A stretch of 5,171 nt of DNA from Spirochaetales bacterium (GTDB lineage: Bacteria > Spirochaetota > Spirochaetia > DTKZ01): assembly GCA_017998025.1 (NCBI GenBank), contig JAGODW010000147.1, positions 1 through 5,171 of the forward strand, read 5' to 3'. The translations under genes and the position numbers were made by a program. Numbering within the stretch: the first letter of the stretch is position 1; each line of letters opens with the position of its first letter. The notes below the pieces were generated by a model. The model was not told the origin of the DNA. It saw only the letters and a list, made by a program, of their open reading frames with translations, and did not search any database. Positions 1-5,171 of this stretch are shown in pieces.

Positions 1-1
1 A

Positions 2-1381
2 GACCGGGAAATAGAGCCTGGCGATACGGATGATCTTGCAACGATTATCTACACCTCGGGAACCACAGGCGAGCCGAAAGGAGTTATGCTTCATCATCGC
101 TCCTTCATTTTCCAATTAGAAGCCCTTCCGAACCATTTAGAGGTACACCCCGGCGAGATATTCATATCGATCCTTCCCATCTGGCACTCGTACGAACGGG
201 CTGTGGAATACTTTATATTAGACAGGGCTGCTGCTATTGCCTATTCAAAACCCATGGGGAAGATTCTGTTTGAAGACATAGAGAAAGTCCGGCCCCACTG
301 GATGGCAAGCGTGCCCCGCATCTGGGAAGGAGTACGAAGCACCGTTTACCGTACGGTAAATGCAGAACCAGGAATCAAAAAAACTCTCTTCCACTTTTTC
401 GTAGGCGTAGGAGAACTGCACGGCCTTCTTTCCGATATGGTGATGGATCGGATGCCTCAATTCATTAAACGAAGCCGAATTTTAGATTTTACTCTTGCAG
501 TTATCCCCTGGATCCTGATTACTCCCTTCAAAGTCCTGGGTGACATACTCGTGTTTAAAAATATTAAGGAAAAACTCGGGGGGCGGTTTATTGCCGGAGT
601 ATCGGGAGGTGGTGCCTTACCTCCCTATATAGACCGATTCTTCCGTGCAGCAGGAATCCTGCTCCTGGAAGGGTACGGAATTACCGAGGCAGGGCCGATC
701 CTTTCCGTACGTCTGCAGAAACATCCTGTTATGGGAACGATCGGCCCGCTGCTTCCCGGTGTAGAATACCGTGTGGTAGGGGAAGATGGAGCTATACTCC
801 CCCCAAATCACAAGGGGGTATTGTACATAAAAAGCCCTCAGGTGATGCTGGGATACTATAAAAAACCGGAGATCACCGCACAGGTTCTTCAGGATGGATG
901 GCTCAATACAGGAGATCTGGCGATTTTTACCCACCGGGGAGAATGCAAGATCGTAGGGAGAGCCAAAGAAACAATTGTCCTTCTGGGAGGGGAAAACATC
1001 GAGCCAACCCCCATCGAAGAGATTCTGGAACAATCGGAGTATATTGATCAGGTTATGGTTGTCGGTCAGGATCAAAAGTTCCTCGGTGCGTTGATCGTGC
1101 CTAATATGGAAAAACTGGAGACCTTCGCAAAAGAGCGGGGAATATCTTACCTGGCGACGGAAGAACTCCTGGATAATCCGGAAGTGCAGGATCAAATTCA
1201 CGACGAGATCCAACAGTTGGTAAATCCCAAAAACGGCTTCAAAATGTTCGAACGCATCTATCGGTTTAAACTCCTCCCCGAGCACTTCCAGGAAGGGCGG
1301 GAACTAACCCATACTCTGAAGATTCGACGGAATGTGGTAAACGAACTTTACAAGAAAGAGATTGAATCCCTCTTTGCGTAA
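2..1381 (+). CDS. Long-chain acyl-CoA synthetase (AMP-forming), 5'-truncated by window edge
   Basis: This enzyme activates a fatty acid with ATP to an acyl-adenylate and transfers it to coenzyme A, feeding phospholipid synthesis or fatty acid breakdown. The reading frame is open from base 2, so the gene begins outside the window. The ATG at base 86 is not the start: it lies inside the AMP-binding signature YTSGTTGEPKGVML (visible residues 17-30, the P-loop-like motif). Downstream come LPIWHSYER, the VRPHWMASVPRIWEGV block, SGGGALPP, the adenylate motif EGYGITEAGP (about 223-232), WLNTGDL (300-306), the hinge-like KIVGRAKE (about 317-323), and the C-terminal LTHTLKIRR with the probable catalytic lysine K440. 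A hydrophobic stretch at about 162-185 may help membrane association. 459 residues are visible; family members of this type are usually near 600 or more, so perhaps 150 to 180 are missing. mnmE follows after 20 bases. Chain-length preference cannot be told from the sequence. Confidence 0.93.
   Translation, partial: DREIEPGDTDDLATIIYTSGTTGEPKGVMLHHRSFIFQLEALPNHLEVHPGEIFISILPIWHSYERAVEYFILDRAAAIAYSKPMGKILFEDIEKVRPHWMASVPRIWEGVRSTVYRTVNAEPGIKKTLFHFFVGVGELHGLLSDMVMDRMPQFIKRSRILDFTLAVIPWILITPFKVLGDILVFKNIKEKLGGRFIAGVSGGGALPPYIDRFFRAAGILLLEGYGITEAGPILSVRLQKHPVMGTIGPLLPGVEYRVVGEDGAILPPNHKGVLYIKSPQVMLGYYKKPEITAQVLQDGWLNTGDLAIFTHRGECKIVGRAKETIVLLGGENIEPTPIEEILEQSEYIDQVMVVGQDQKFLGALIVPNMEKLETFAKERGISYLATEELLDNPEVQDQIHDEIQQLVNPKNGFKMFERIYRFKLLPEHFQEGRELTHTLKIRRNVVNELYKKEIESLFA
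345..360. repeat. Perfect 16-bp palindrome inside the acyl-CoA synthetase gene
   Basis: TTTACCGTACGGTAAA equals its own reverse complement over all 16 bases. The next base pair outward (G344/T361) does not match. It is read as part of the codons for TVYRTVN in the ligase. Such a site could bind a dimeric repressor or be chance; no promoter stands next to it. Confidence 0.5.
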
Positions 1382-1401
1382 AAAGAAAACTATACCTGGA
1401 T

Positions 1402-2745
1402 ATGGAAGACCCTATCTGCGCTTTAGCTACCCCGTGGGGAATAAGCGCAATCGCTGTAATACGTACCTCGGGTGAGGGCTCTATAGAACGGCTGGCAAAA
1501 CTTTTCAGCCACCCGGAGAAGCTCCGAAAGGTACCCGGCGGAAGAATCCTTCATGGATTTCTTCGGAATACGGATTCGGGTGAACCCTTAGATGAGGTAA
1601 TGCTTGCCGTGTTTCGATCTCCCCATAGTTACACGGGAGAAGACAGTGTAGAGATTTACTGTCATGGAAGCCTGCCGGGCATCCAGAACATTCTTGAAGA
1701 GCTCCGAAAAATAGGGTTTCGCTCTGCCGATCCCGGAGAGTTCACCTACCGTGCTTTCATGCATGGAAAAATGGACCTTACCCGGGCAGAAGCTGTACAT
1801 GAAATCATCACTTCCAGGACCCGCAAAGCCCATTTATTAGCTCTCCACCGGTTGGAAGGTTCCCTGGAAACCCTTATAAGGGAAACGCAGAACGCTCTTC
1901 TGGATGTACAAACCCTCATAGAGGTTCAGCTGGATTATCCGGAGGAAGAAGCTCCCAGCCTTCCTCTTCCCTTCGAGAAGATTCAAAAAGCCCGGGAAAC
2001 AGTGGAACGTCTCCTTTTAACTTACCAGGAGGGGAAACTGTACCAGGAGGGAGTCCGGGTAGCCCTGGCCGGGAGGACCAACACAGGAAAATCCAGCCTG
2101 TTTAATCTGTTTTTACGGGAAGAACGTTCGATCGTTTCAGAAATTCACGGCACTACCCGGGACTATATAGAAGCTACTGTTTCTATAGGAGGCATTCCTG
2201 TTCGTTTGTACGATACGGCAGGGTTGCGCGGGTCAACTGACCCCATCGAAGCGGAAGGGGTTATTCGAAGCCGAAACTTGATTCAGTCGTGCCCGCTGGT
2301 ATTGTACCTGATCGATTGTACCGACCCTACGATACGGGATAAAGAGAAAGAATTCTTTGAAGGATTAGAGAATAGGATAATCCGGGTGTATACAAAGATC
2401 GATCTATGCGAGGGGAAACTCCTTCCAACAGAAGGAATCGGGGTTAGTGCCCTAACAGGAGAAGGGTTTACCCAACTGATCCAAGAAATAGAAACAAGAT
2501 TGAAAGAGGGTGTTTCTCGGGGAGACGAGGAAGTGATCATCGAATCAGACCGCCAGAGAGAATTACTAGAACGATGCAAAGATGCTCTGGAACGGTTTCA
2601 GAAGGGAGTAGAAGAAAATCTGCCTCTGGATCTTCTAAGCAACGACATGCAGGAAGCGATTCAAGCCCTGGGAGAAATCACCGGGGAAGTGACTACCGAA
2701 GAAATGCTCTCCCGGATGTTTTCCCACTTTTGTGTGGGGAAATAG
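1402..2745 (+). CDS. mnmE: tRNA modification GTPase MnmE (TrmE/ThdF)
   Basis: MnmE works with MnmG to modify C5 of U34 in tRNAs that read two-fold degenerate codons, using a methylene-tetrahydrofolate-derived carbon and GTP hydrolysis. The protein is 447 residues, close to the usual 450 or so. Residues 1 to about 118 form the folate-binding N-terminal domain (ALATPWGISAIAVIR; EIYCHGS; DPGEFTYRAF; GKMDLTRAEAV). A helical domain flanks an inserted G domain. Its motifs are G1 GRTNTGKS (224-231), G2 GTTRD (250-254), G3 DTAGLR (271-276), G4 TKID (331-334) and G5 SAL (349-351). N227 matches the potassium-binding asparagine, and E283 the catalytic glutamate (E282 in E. coli). The chain ends in CVGK with the conserved cysteine C444. 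Two small variations are T226 where proline is common in G1, and TKxD instead of NKxD in G4; both should be tolerated. The ATG gives the expected N-terminus, though no Shine-Dalgarno sequence precedes it. It probably shares a transcript with its neighbours. Confidence 0.97.
   Translation: MEDPICALATPWGISAIAVIRTSGEGSIERLAKLFSHPEKLRKVPGGRILHGFLRNTDSGEPLDEVMLAVFRSPHSYTGEDSVEIYCHGSLPGIQNILEELRKIGFRSADPGEFTYRAFMHGKMDLTRAEAVHEIITSRTRKAHLLALHRLEGSLETLIRETQNALLDVQTLIEVQLDYPEEEAPSLPLPFEKIQKARETVERLLLTYQEGKLYQEGVRVALAGRTNTGKSSLFNLFLREERSIVSEIHGTTRDYIEATVSIGGIPVRLYDTAGLRGSTDPIEAEGVIRSRNLIQSCPLVLYLIDCTDPTIRDKEKEFFEGLENRIIRVYTKIDLCEGKLLPTEGIGVSALTGEGFTQLIQEIETRLKEGVSRGDEEVIIESDRQRELLERCKDALERFQKGVEENLPLDLLSNDMQEAIQALGEITGEVTTEEMLSRMFSHFCVGK
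2023..2051 (+). repeat. Short direct repeat TACCAGGAGGG, 18-base period, within mnmE
   Basis: TACCAGGAGGG occurs at 2023-2033 and again at 2041-2051. It encodes the doubled peptide YQEGK-L-YQEG just before the G1 motif. Each copy contains AGGAGG, a strong Shine-Dalgarno-like core, yet no start codon at suitable spacing opens a real gene. It is probably a local duplication or chance in the linker between the helical domain and the G domain. Confidence 0.6.
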
Positions 2746-2758
2746 GAAAGAGTACATA

Positions 2759-2771
2759 GCCTAGGATAGGC
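2759..2771 (+). other. Small hairpin in the mnmE-mnmG gap
   Basis: GCCTA and TAGGC form a perfect 5-bp stem around the loop GGA, followed by CTTTTA. The stem is short and the T tract is only four bases, so I do not call it a terminator. It could be a weak attenuator or an RNA-processing site in the 48-base gap, or nothing. Confidence 0.3.
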
Positions 2772-2779
2772 CTTTTACG

Positions 2780-2785
2780 TATAAT
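2780..2785 (+). promoter_or_regulatory. Possible -10 box (TATAAT) directly upstream of mnmG
   Basis: The hexamer matches the sigma-70 -10 consensus exactly and ends 8 bases before the mnmG ATG. No TTGACA-like -35 is found 15 to 18 bases upstream (the stretch reads TAGCCT at 17-base spacing), and there is no TG extension. If used, transcription would begin almost at the AUG and give a leaderless mnmG mRNA. It may equally be chance in an A/T-rich gap. Confidence 0.25.
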
Positions 2786-2793
2786 GCCTTTCG

Positions 2794-4647
2794 ATGGATT
2801 TCGACGTGATTGTTATTGGAGGAGGACATGCTGGTATCGAAGCAGCCCTTGCCTCAGCCCGGATCGGATGCCCTACCCTGTTGATTACCCAGAATTTAGA
2901 CTGTATCGGCAAGATGTCGTGTAATCCCGCAATCGGGGGACTCTCCAAGGGGAACCTTGTTCGGGAGATCGACGCCCTGGGGGGAGAAATGGGGCGTCTA
3001 ATCGATGCTTCGCTTATTCAGTTCCGCATGCTGAACAAAAGCCGGGGTCCAGCGGTGCAGTCTCCCCGGGCTCAGGCCGACAGAGCTCTCTATGCCGCAC
3101 TGGCAAAACATACCCTAGAGCAGCAGAAAGGATTAACCCTCTTTCAGGATACGGTAGTAGATTTTCTCCTGGATAGTACAGGAAATCGGATCGAGGGGGT
3201 CGTAACAGAACGGGGAAGGAAGTTTCAATCCCGTGCCGTGGTTCTTACCACGGGAACGTTTATGGAAGGGAAGATCTTTGTCGGAGAATACTCCGCTTCC
3301 TCCGGCCGGCTAGGAGAACCGGCCGCTGTTGGATTGGGGAAGAACCTCCGCAGATTAGGGTTCTCTGTAGGAAGGATGGCAACCGATACAACTGCACGGG
3401 TGCATAAAAACTCGCTGGATTTCACGAAGATGGAGCTCCAGGCTGGAGACCCGGAGATTGTCCCCTTTTCCTTTTTTACCAACGGGGTGAATCGCCCTGA
3501 TGTACCCTGCTGGCTCACCTATACCACAGAAGAGACACACAGAATCATCCGGGAAAACATTCACCGTTCTCCCTTCTACGGGGGTGAAATTGTGGGGAAT
3601 GTTCCCAGATACTGCCCCTCTATTGAAGACAAGGTGATGCGATTCACCGAAAAAAATAGGCACCCTATCTTTATTGAGCCAGAGGGGTTAGGTACAGAAG
3701 AAATATACTTGAATGGAGCATTCACCGGACTTCCGGAAGAAGTTCAGGAACAGTTCCTCCGCACGATCCCGGGACTGGAACATGTTCATATCCTTCGTCC
3801 AGGCTATGCGGTAGAGTATGATTATGTGGATCCTCTGGAACTCTACCCCACCCTGGAAACCAAACGGATCCAGGGGCTCTTTATCGCAGGTCAAACTAAC
3901 GGAACTTCTGGATACGAAGAGGCGGCCTGCCAGGGGCTGGTCGCGGGGATCAATGCTGCTTCCTGGGTGAAAGGAACTTCTCCCCTGATACTATGCCGGA
4001 CAGAGGCGTACATCGGGGTGTTGATCGATGACCTGGTAACCCGGGGCACAAAAGAGCCGTACCGTATGTTCACTTCCCGGGCTGAGTACCGCTTGAGTTT
4101 ACGACACGATACAGCAGATTTCCGGCTCTTTGAAAAAGCACAGCAGCTCGGGCTGCATACGCCGGAACGGATAGAATTATTCCATAAAAAAGCAGAAACC
4201 TGTGAAATGGTGAAACAGTTATTAAAAGAACGGAGAATTTCCCCTCAGGAAGGGCTTCCGGAGCCGATGATCCGTCACGTGGGGAAAACCTTATACAACG
4301 CCTTAAAAGATCCGGAAATCTCCCTTCGTGATTTTAGAACCTATCTTCCTTCTTTAAGGGAGATCCGTTCTGATTGGCTTTCCGTTGTAGAGCTGGACAT
4401 TAAATATGAAGGATACATTGCAAGACAAAACCAGGAGGTAGAGCGGTCTAGAAGGTTGGAGTTGCGAAGGATCCCGTCCGATTTCAATTACGACGGAATC
4501 GATGGATTATCCACTGAAGCACGGGAAAAGCTAAAGAGCATCAAACCCCTTTCCGTTGGACAGGCCTCAAGAATCTCTGGTATTCGCGTCTCGGATATCG
4601 CACTCCTCAATCTGTACCTGGAACGGAAACCCTCAAAAAAAGGATAA
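2794..4647 (+). CDS. mnmG: tRNA uridine-5-carboxymethylaminomethyl modification enzyme MnmG (GidA)
   Basis: MnmG is the FAD- and NADH-dependent partner of MnmE in U34 modification of tRNA. The protein is 617 residues, near the family norm (E. coli about 629). It opens with a Rossmann FAD motif VIGGGHAG (7-14), followed by [12 protein letters not shown] with conserved C43 and by [12 protein letters not shown]. Both family signatures are present: [15 protein letters not shown], with the second conserved cysteine C274, and [17 protein letters not shown] (from 365). [17 protein letters not shown] (418-434), KYEGYIARQ (537-545) and the C-terminal helical domain with GQASRISG (589-596), which contacts MnmE and tRNA, are also intact. 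The start is forced: an in-frame TAA lies at 2782-2784 with no other start codon between. No Shine-Dalgarno sequence stands at normal distance. One oddity is ATDTTAR at 196-202, where relatives have KTGTPPR. The gene ends in an A7 run just before its stop codon, and rsmG begins 11 bases later. Confidence 0.97.
   Translation: MDFDVIVIGGGHAGIEAALASARIGCPTLLITQNLDCIGKMSCNPAIGGLSKGNLVREIDALGGEMGRLIDASLIQFRMLNKSRGPAVQSPRAQADRALYAALAKHTLEQQKGLTLFQDTVVDFLLDSTGNRIEGVVTERGRKFQSRAVVLTTGTFMEGKIFVGEYSASSGRLGEPAAVGLGKNLRRLGFSVGRMATDTTARVHKNSLDFTKMELQAGDPEIVPFSFFTNGVNRPDVPCWLTYTTEETHRIIRENIHRSPFYGGEIVGNVPRYCPSIEDKVMRFTEKNRHPIFIEPEGLGTEEIYLNGAFTGLPEEVQEQFLRTIPGLEHVHILRPGYAVEYDYVDPLELYPTLETKRIQGLFIAGQTNGTSGYEEAACQGLVAGINAASWVKGTSPLILCRTEAYIGVLIDDLVTRGTKEPYRMFTSRAEYRLSLRHDTADFRLFEKAQQLGLHTPERIELFHKKAETCEMVKQLLKERRISPQEGLPEPMIRHVGKTLYNALKDPEISLRDFRTYLPSLREIRSDWLSVVELDIKYEGYIARQNQEVERSRRLELRRIPSDFNYDGIDGLSTEAREKLKSIKPLSVGQASRISGIRVSDIALLNLYLERKPSKKG
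4635..4641 (+). other. A7 tract phased as a -1 slippery heptamer at the end of mnmG
   Basis: The mnmG codons here read TCA AAA AAA GGA TAA, so the tract is A AAA AAA, the X XXY YYZ phase for -1 ribosomal slipping. After a slip the frame reads AGG ATA ACC CTT TAC GCG and then the ATG of rsmG, with no stop. The tract could also cause transcriptional slippage. Use of the site is not shown; two other A7 runs occur in the window. Confidence 0.3.
4639..4644 (+). promoter_or_regulatory. Weak ribosome binding site candidate for rsmG
   Basis: AAAGGA is the only Shine-Dalgarno-like stretch before rsmG. It overlaps the mnmG stop region and is 14 bases from the ATG, longer than the usual 5 to 9, so rsmG may depend on ribosomes finishing mnmG. 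Confidence 0.35.
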
Positions 4648-4656
4648 CCCTTTACG

Positions 4657-4673
4657 CGATGGATAGGTCATCG
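4657..4673 (+). promoter_or_regulatory. Hairpin enclosing the rsmG start codon
   Basis: CGATG (which contains the AUG) pairs with CATCG at 4669-4673, extended by a G-U pair, around the five-base loop ATAGG. A ribosome terminating on mnmG at 4645-4647 would cover and open this stem, which fits translational coupling. The stem is short, so the effect may be weak. Confidence 0.35.
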
Positions 4674-5171
4674 ATCTCCCTGCTGGAAGCAGGGTTGAAC
4701 CTGTTACAGTTTACAGATCCTCCTCTACTTACTCAAATTCGTATATTTCTTGAGGAATTGGAACGGTGGAACCCACGGTTTGGCCTGGTAGGAACCGGGG
4801 GAAAGGATCTGGTTGTTAGACACGTACTGGACTGTCTGGCAGGAGCGCACCTCTTTCGGGAGATTTCCCCTTCTTTTGTGGCAGATGTTGGGGCCGGTGC
4901 AGGATTTCCGGGAATTCCCCTGGCGTTAGTCCTTCCTCAAATTCGGTTTACCTTGATCGAGCCTTCCCGCAAACGAGCCGCCTTCCTGCGAAACATCCGT
5001 TCCTTGCTGAGGATAGAGAATATTCAGGTATGGGAACATGATCTAGAATATCTTTGCCGTAACCTTTTACCGGAGGAGCGATTCCCCTGCCTGACCTTTC
5101 GGGCATTCTCTCCCCTGAATGAAAAGAGGCTGAAGCAACTGCTGCGGATTCTAAAAAAGGGAGGAAGTATC
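4659..5171 (+). CDS. rsmG: 16S rRNA (guanine527-N7)-methyltransferase RsmG (GidB), 3'-truncated by window edge
   Basis: RsmG transfers a methyl group from S-adenosylmethionine to N7 of G527 in the 530 loop of 16S rRNA. In other bacteria its loss gives low-level streptomycin resistance. The frame is open from the ATG at 4659 to the last base, giving 171 residues without a stop; complete proteins are around 200 to 240. Visible family marks are WNPRFGLVG (37-45), where many relatives have WN...NLTG; VVRHVLDCL (52-60); the methyltransferase motif VADVGAGAGFPGIPLAL (74-90); the acidic E101 after the next strand with SRKRAAFLRN (103-112); and FRAFSPLNE near 149-157, matching the usual SRAF block with F in place of S. 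The final GGS(I) is the usual region just before the cut. It begins 11 bases after mnmG in the -1 frame relative to it, is probably in the same operon, and has only a distant Shine-Dalgarno candidate. Confidence 0.94.
   Translation, partial: MDRSSISLLEAGLNLLQFTDPPLLTQIRIFLEELERWNPRFGLVGTGGKDLVVRHVLDCLAGAHLFREISPSFVADVGAGAGFPGIPLALVLPQIRFTLIEPSRKRAAFLRNIRSLLRIENIQVWEHDLEYLCRNLLPEERFPCLTFRAFSPLNEKRLKQLLRILKKGGSI
4678..4694 (+). other. Second hairpin just inside rsmG
   Basis: CCCTGC and GCAGGG form a perfect 6-bp G/C-rich stem around the loop TGGAA, 16 bases after the rsmG start codon. It stands directly beyond the start-codon hairpin. It encodes part of LLEAG, so it may be only coding sequence, but its position could slow early elongation or affect initiation. 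Confidence 0.35.

Noticed and set aside
377..383. A7 run in the acyl-CoA synthetase gene
   Set aside because: In the reading frame it is ATC AAA AAA ACT, so the preceding base is C and it does not form the X XXY YYZ heptamer; no useful alternative frame follows.
617..1285. A 222-codon open frame on the minus strand, antisense to the acyl-CoA synthetase
   Set aside because: It lies wholly opposite conserved adenylate-forming domain motifs, shows no recognisable domain and has no separate promoter; it is a shadow frame.
2574..2759. A 61-codon plus-strand frame over the end of mnmE
   Set aside because: It overlaps the conserved MnmE C-terminus in another frame, and its composition (rich in S, R, G) is that of an out-of-frame reading.
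2746..2793. Rho-independent terminator between mnmE and mnmG
   Set aside because: The only hairpin has a 5-bp stem and is followed by just four T residues, too weak for a terminator.
2818..2884. Strong GGAGGAGG followed by an ATG and an 18-codon frame inside mnmG
   Set aside because: The G-rich stretch is simply the codons for the conserved GGG of the FAD-binding motif; the short frame is out of phase and ends at once.
2784..2924. An ATG 10 bases before the mnmG start opening a 46-codon overlapping frame
   Set aside because: It is out of frame with mnmG, has no ribosome binding site, and its product resembles no protein. Regulatory use as an upstream reading frame cannot be excluded but nothing supports it.
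3236..3325. Two perfect 7-bp stems in mnmG: CCGTGGT/ACCACGG (3236-3253) and CGGCCGG/CCGGCCG (3303-3325)
   Set aside because: A few stems of this length with short loops are expected by chance in 5 kb, and both fall in codons for conserved peptides (AVVLTTG and SGRLGEPAA).
3650..3656. Another A7 run in mnmG as a frameshift site
   Set aside because: A -1 slip here meets TAG at once, so no extended product is possible, and nothing nearby suggests a programmed early stop.

Overview
The window is a compact, plus-strand, gene-dense piece of bacterial chromosome: four genes in one direction with very short gaps, the first cut by the left edge and the last by the right edge. In order they are the C-terminal three quarters of a long-chain acyl-CoA synthetase (AMP-forming), mnmE, mnmG, and the first 171 codons of rsmG (gidB). 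The gaps are 20, 48 and 11 bases. No tRNA, rRNA, CRISPR array, insertion sequence or phage gene is visible, and no stretch over 50 bases lacks a gene. Base composition looks balanced and uniform, with no sign of recent transfer.

MnmE and MnmG act together. They form the complex that installs the carboxymethylaminomethyl (or aminomethyl) group on C5 of the wobble uridine (U34) of certain tRNAs. RsmG methylates 16S rRNA at N7 of G527 (E. coli numbering). The three genes are therefore a decoding-accuracy cluster, and this gene order is known in several bacterial groups. The ligase upstream activates fatty acids to acyl-CoA and has no obvious mechanistic link; it is probably just co-transcribed. 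The organism is most likely a spirochaete or a relative. I base that on overall protein character (the ligase sequence, the divergent RsmG wording, the mnmE-mnmG-rsmG order that I recall from Borrelia) and hold it with only moderate confidence.

The genes are ordinary housekeeping genes and I see no new multi-gene system. The points worth a second look are in the fine structure. (1) The A7 run at the 3' end of mnmG is phased as a -1 slippery heptamer, and the -1 frame is open straight into rsmG, so a slip would make an MnmG-RsmG fusion. (2) Two hairpins lie at the rsmG start, one of them enclosing the AUG. (3) None of the three visible start codons has a Shine-Dalgarno sequence at normal spacing, and a perfect TATAAT lies 8 bases before the mnmG start. 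(4) MnmG carries a changed form of its normally near-invariant KTGTPPR segment. (5) A perfect 16-bp palindrome lies inside the acyl-CoA synthetase gene.
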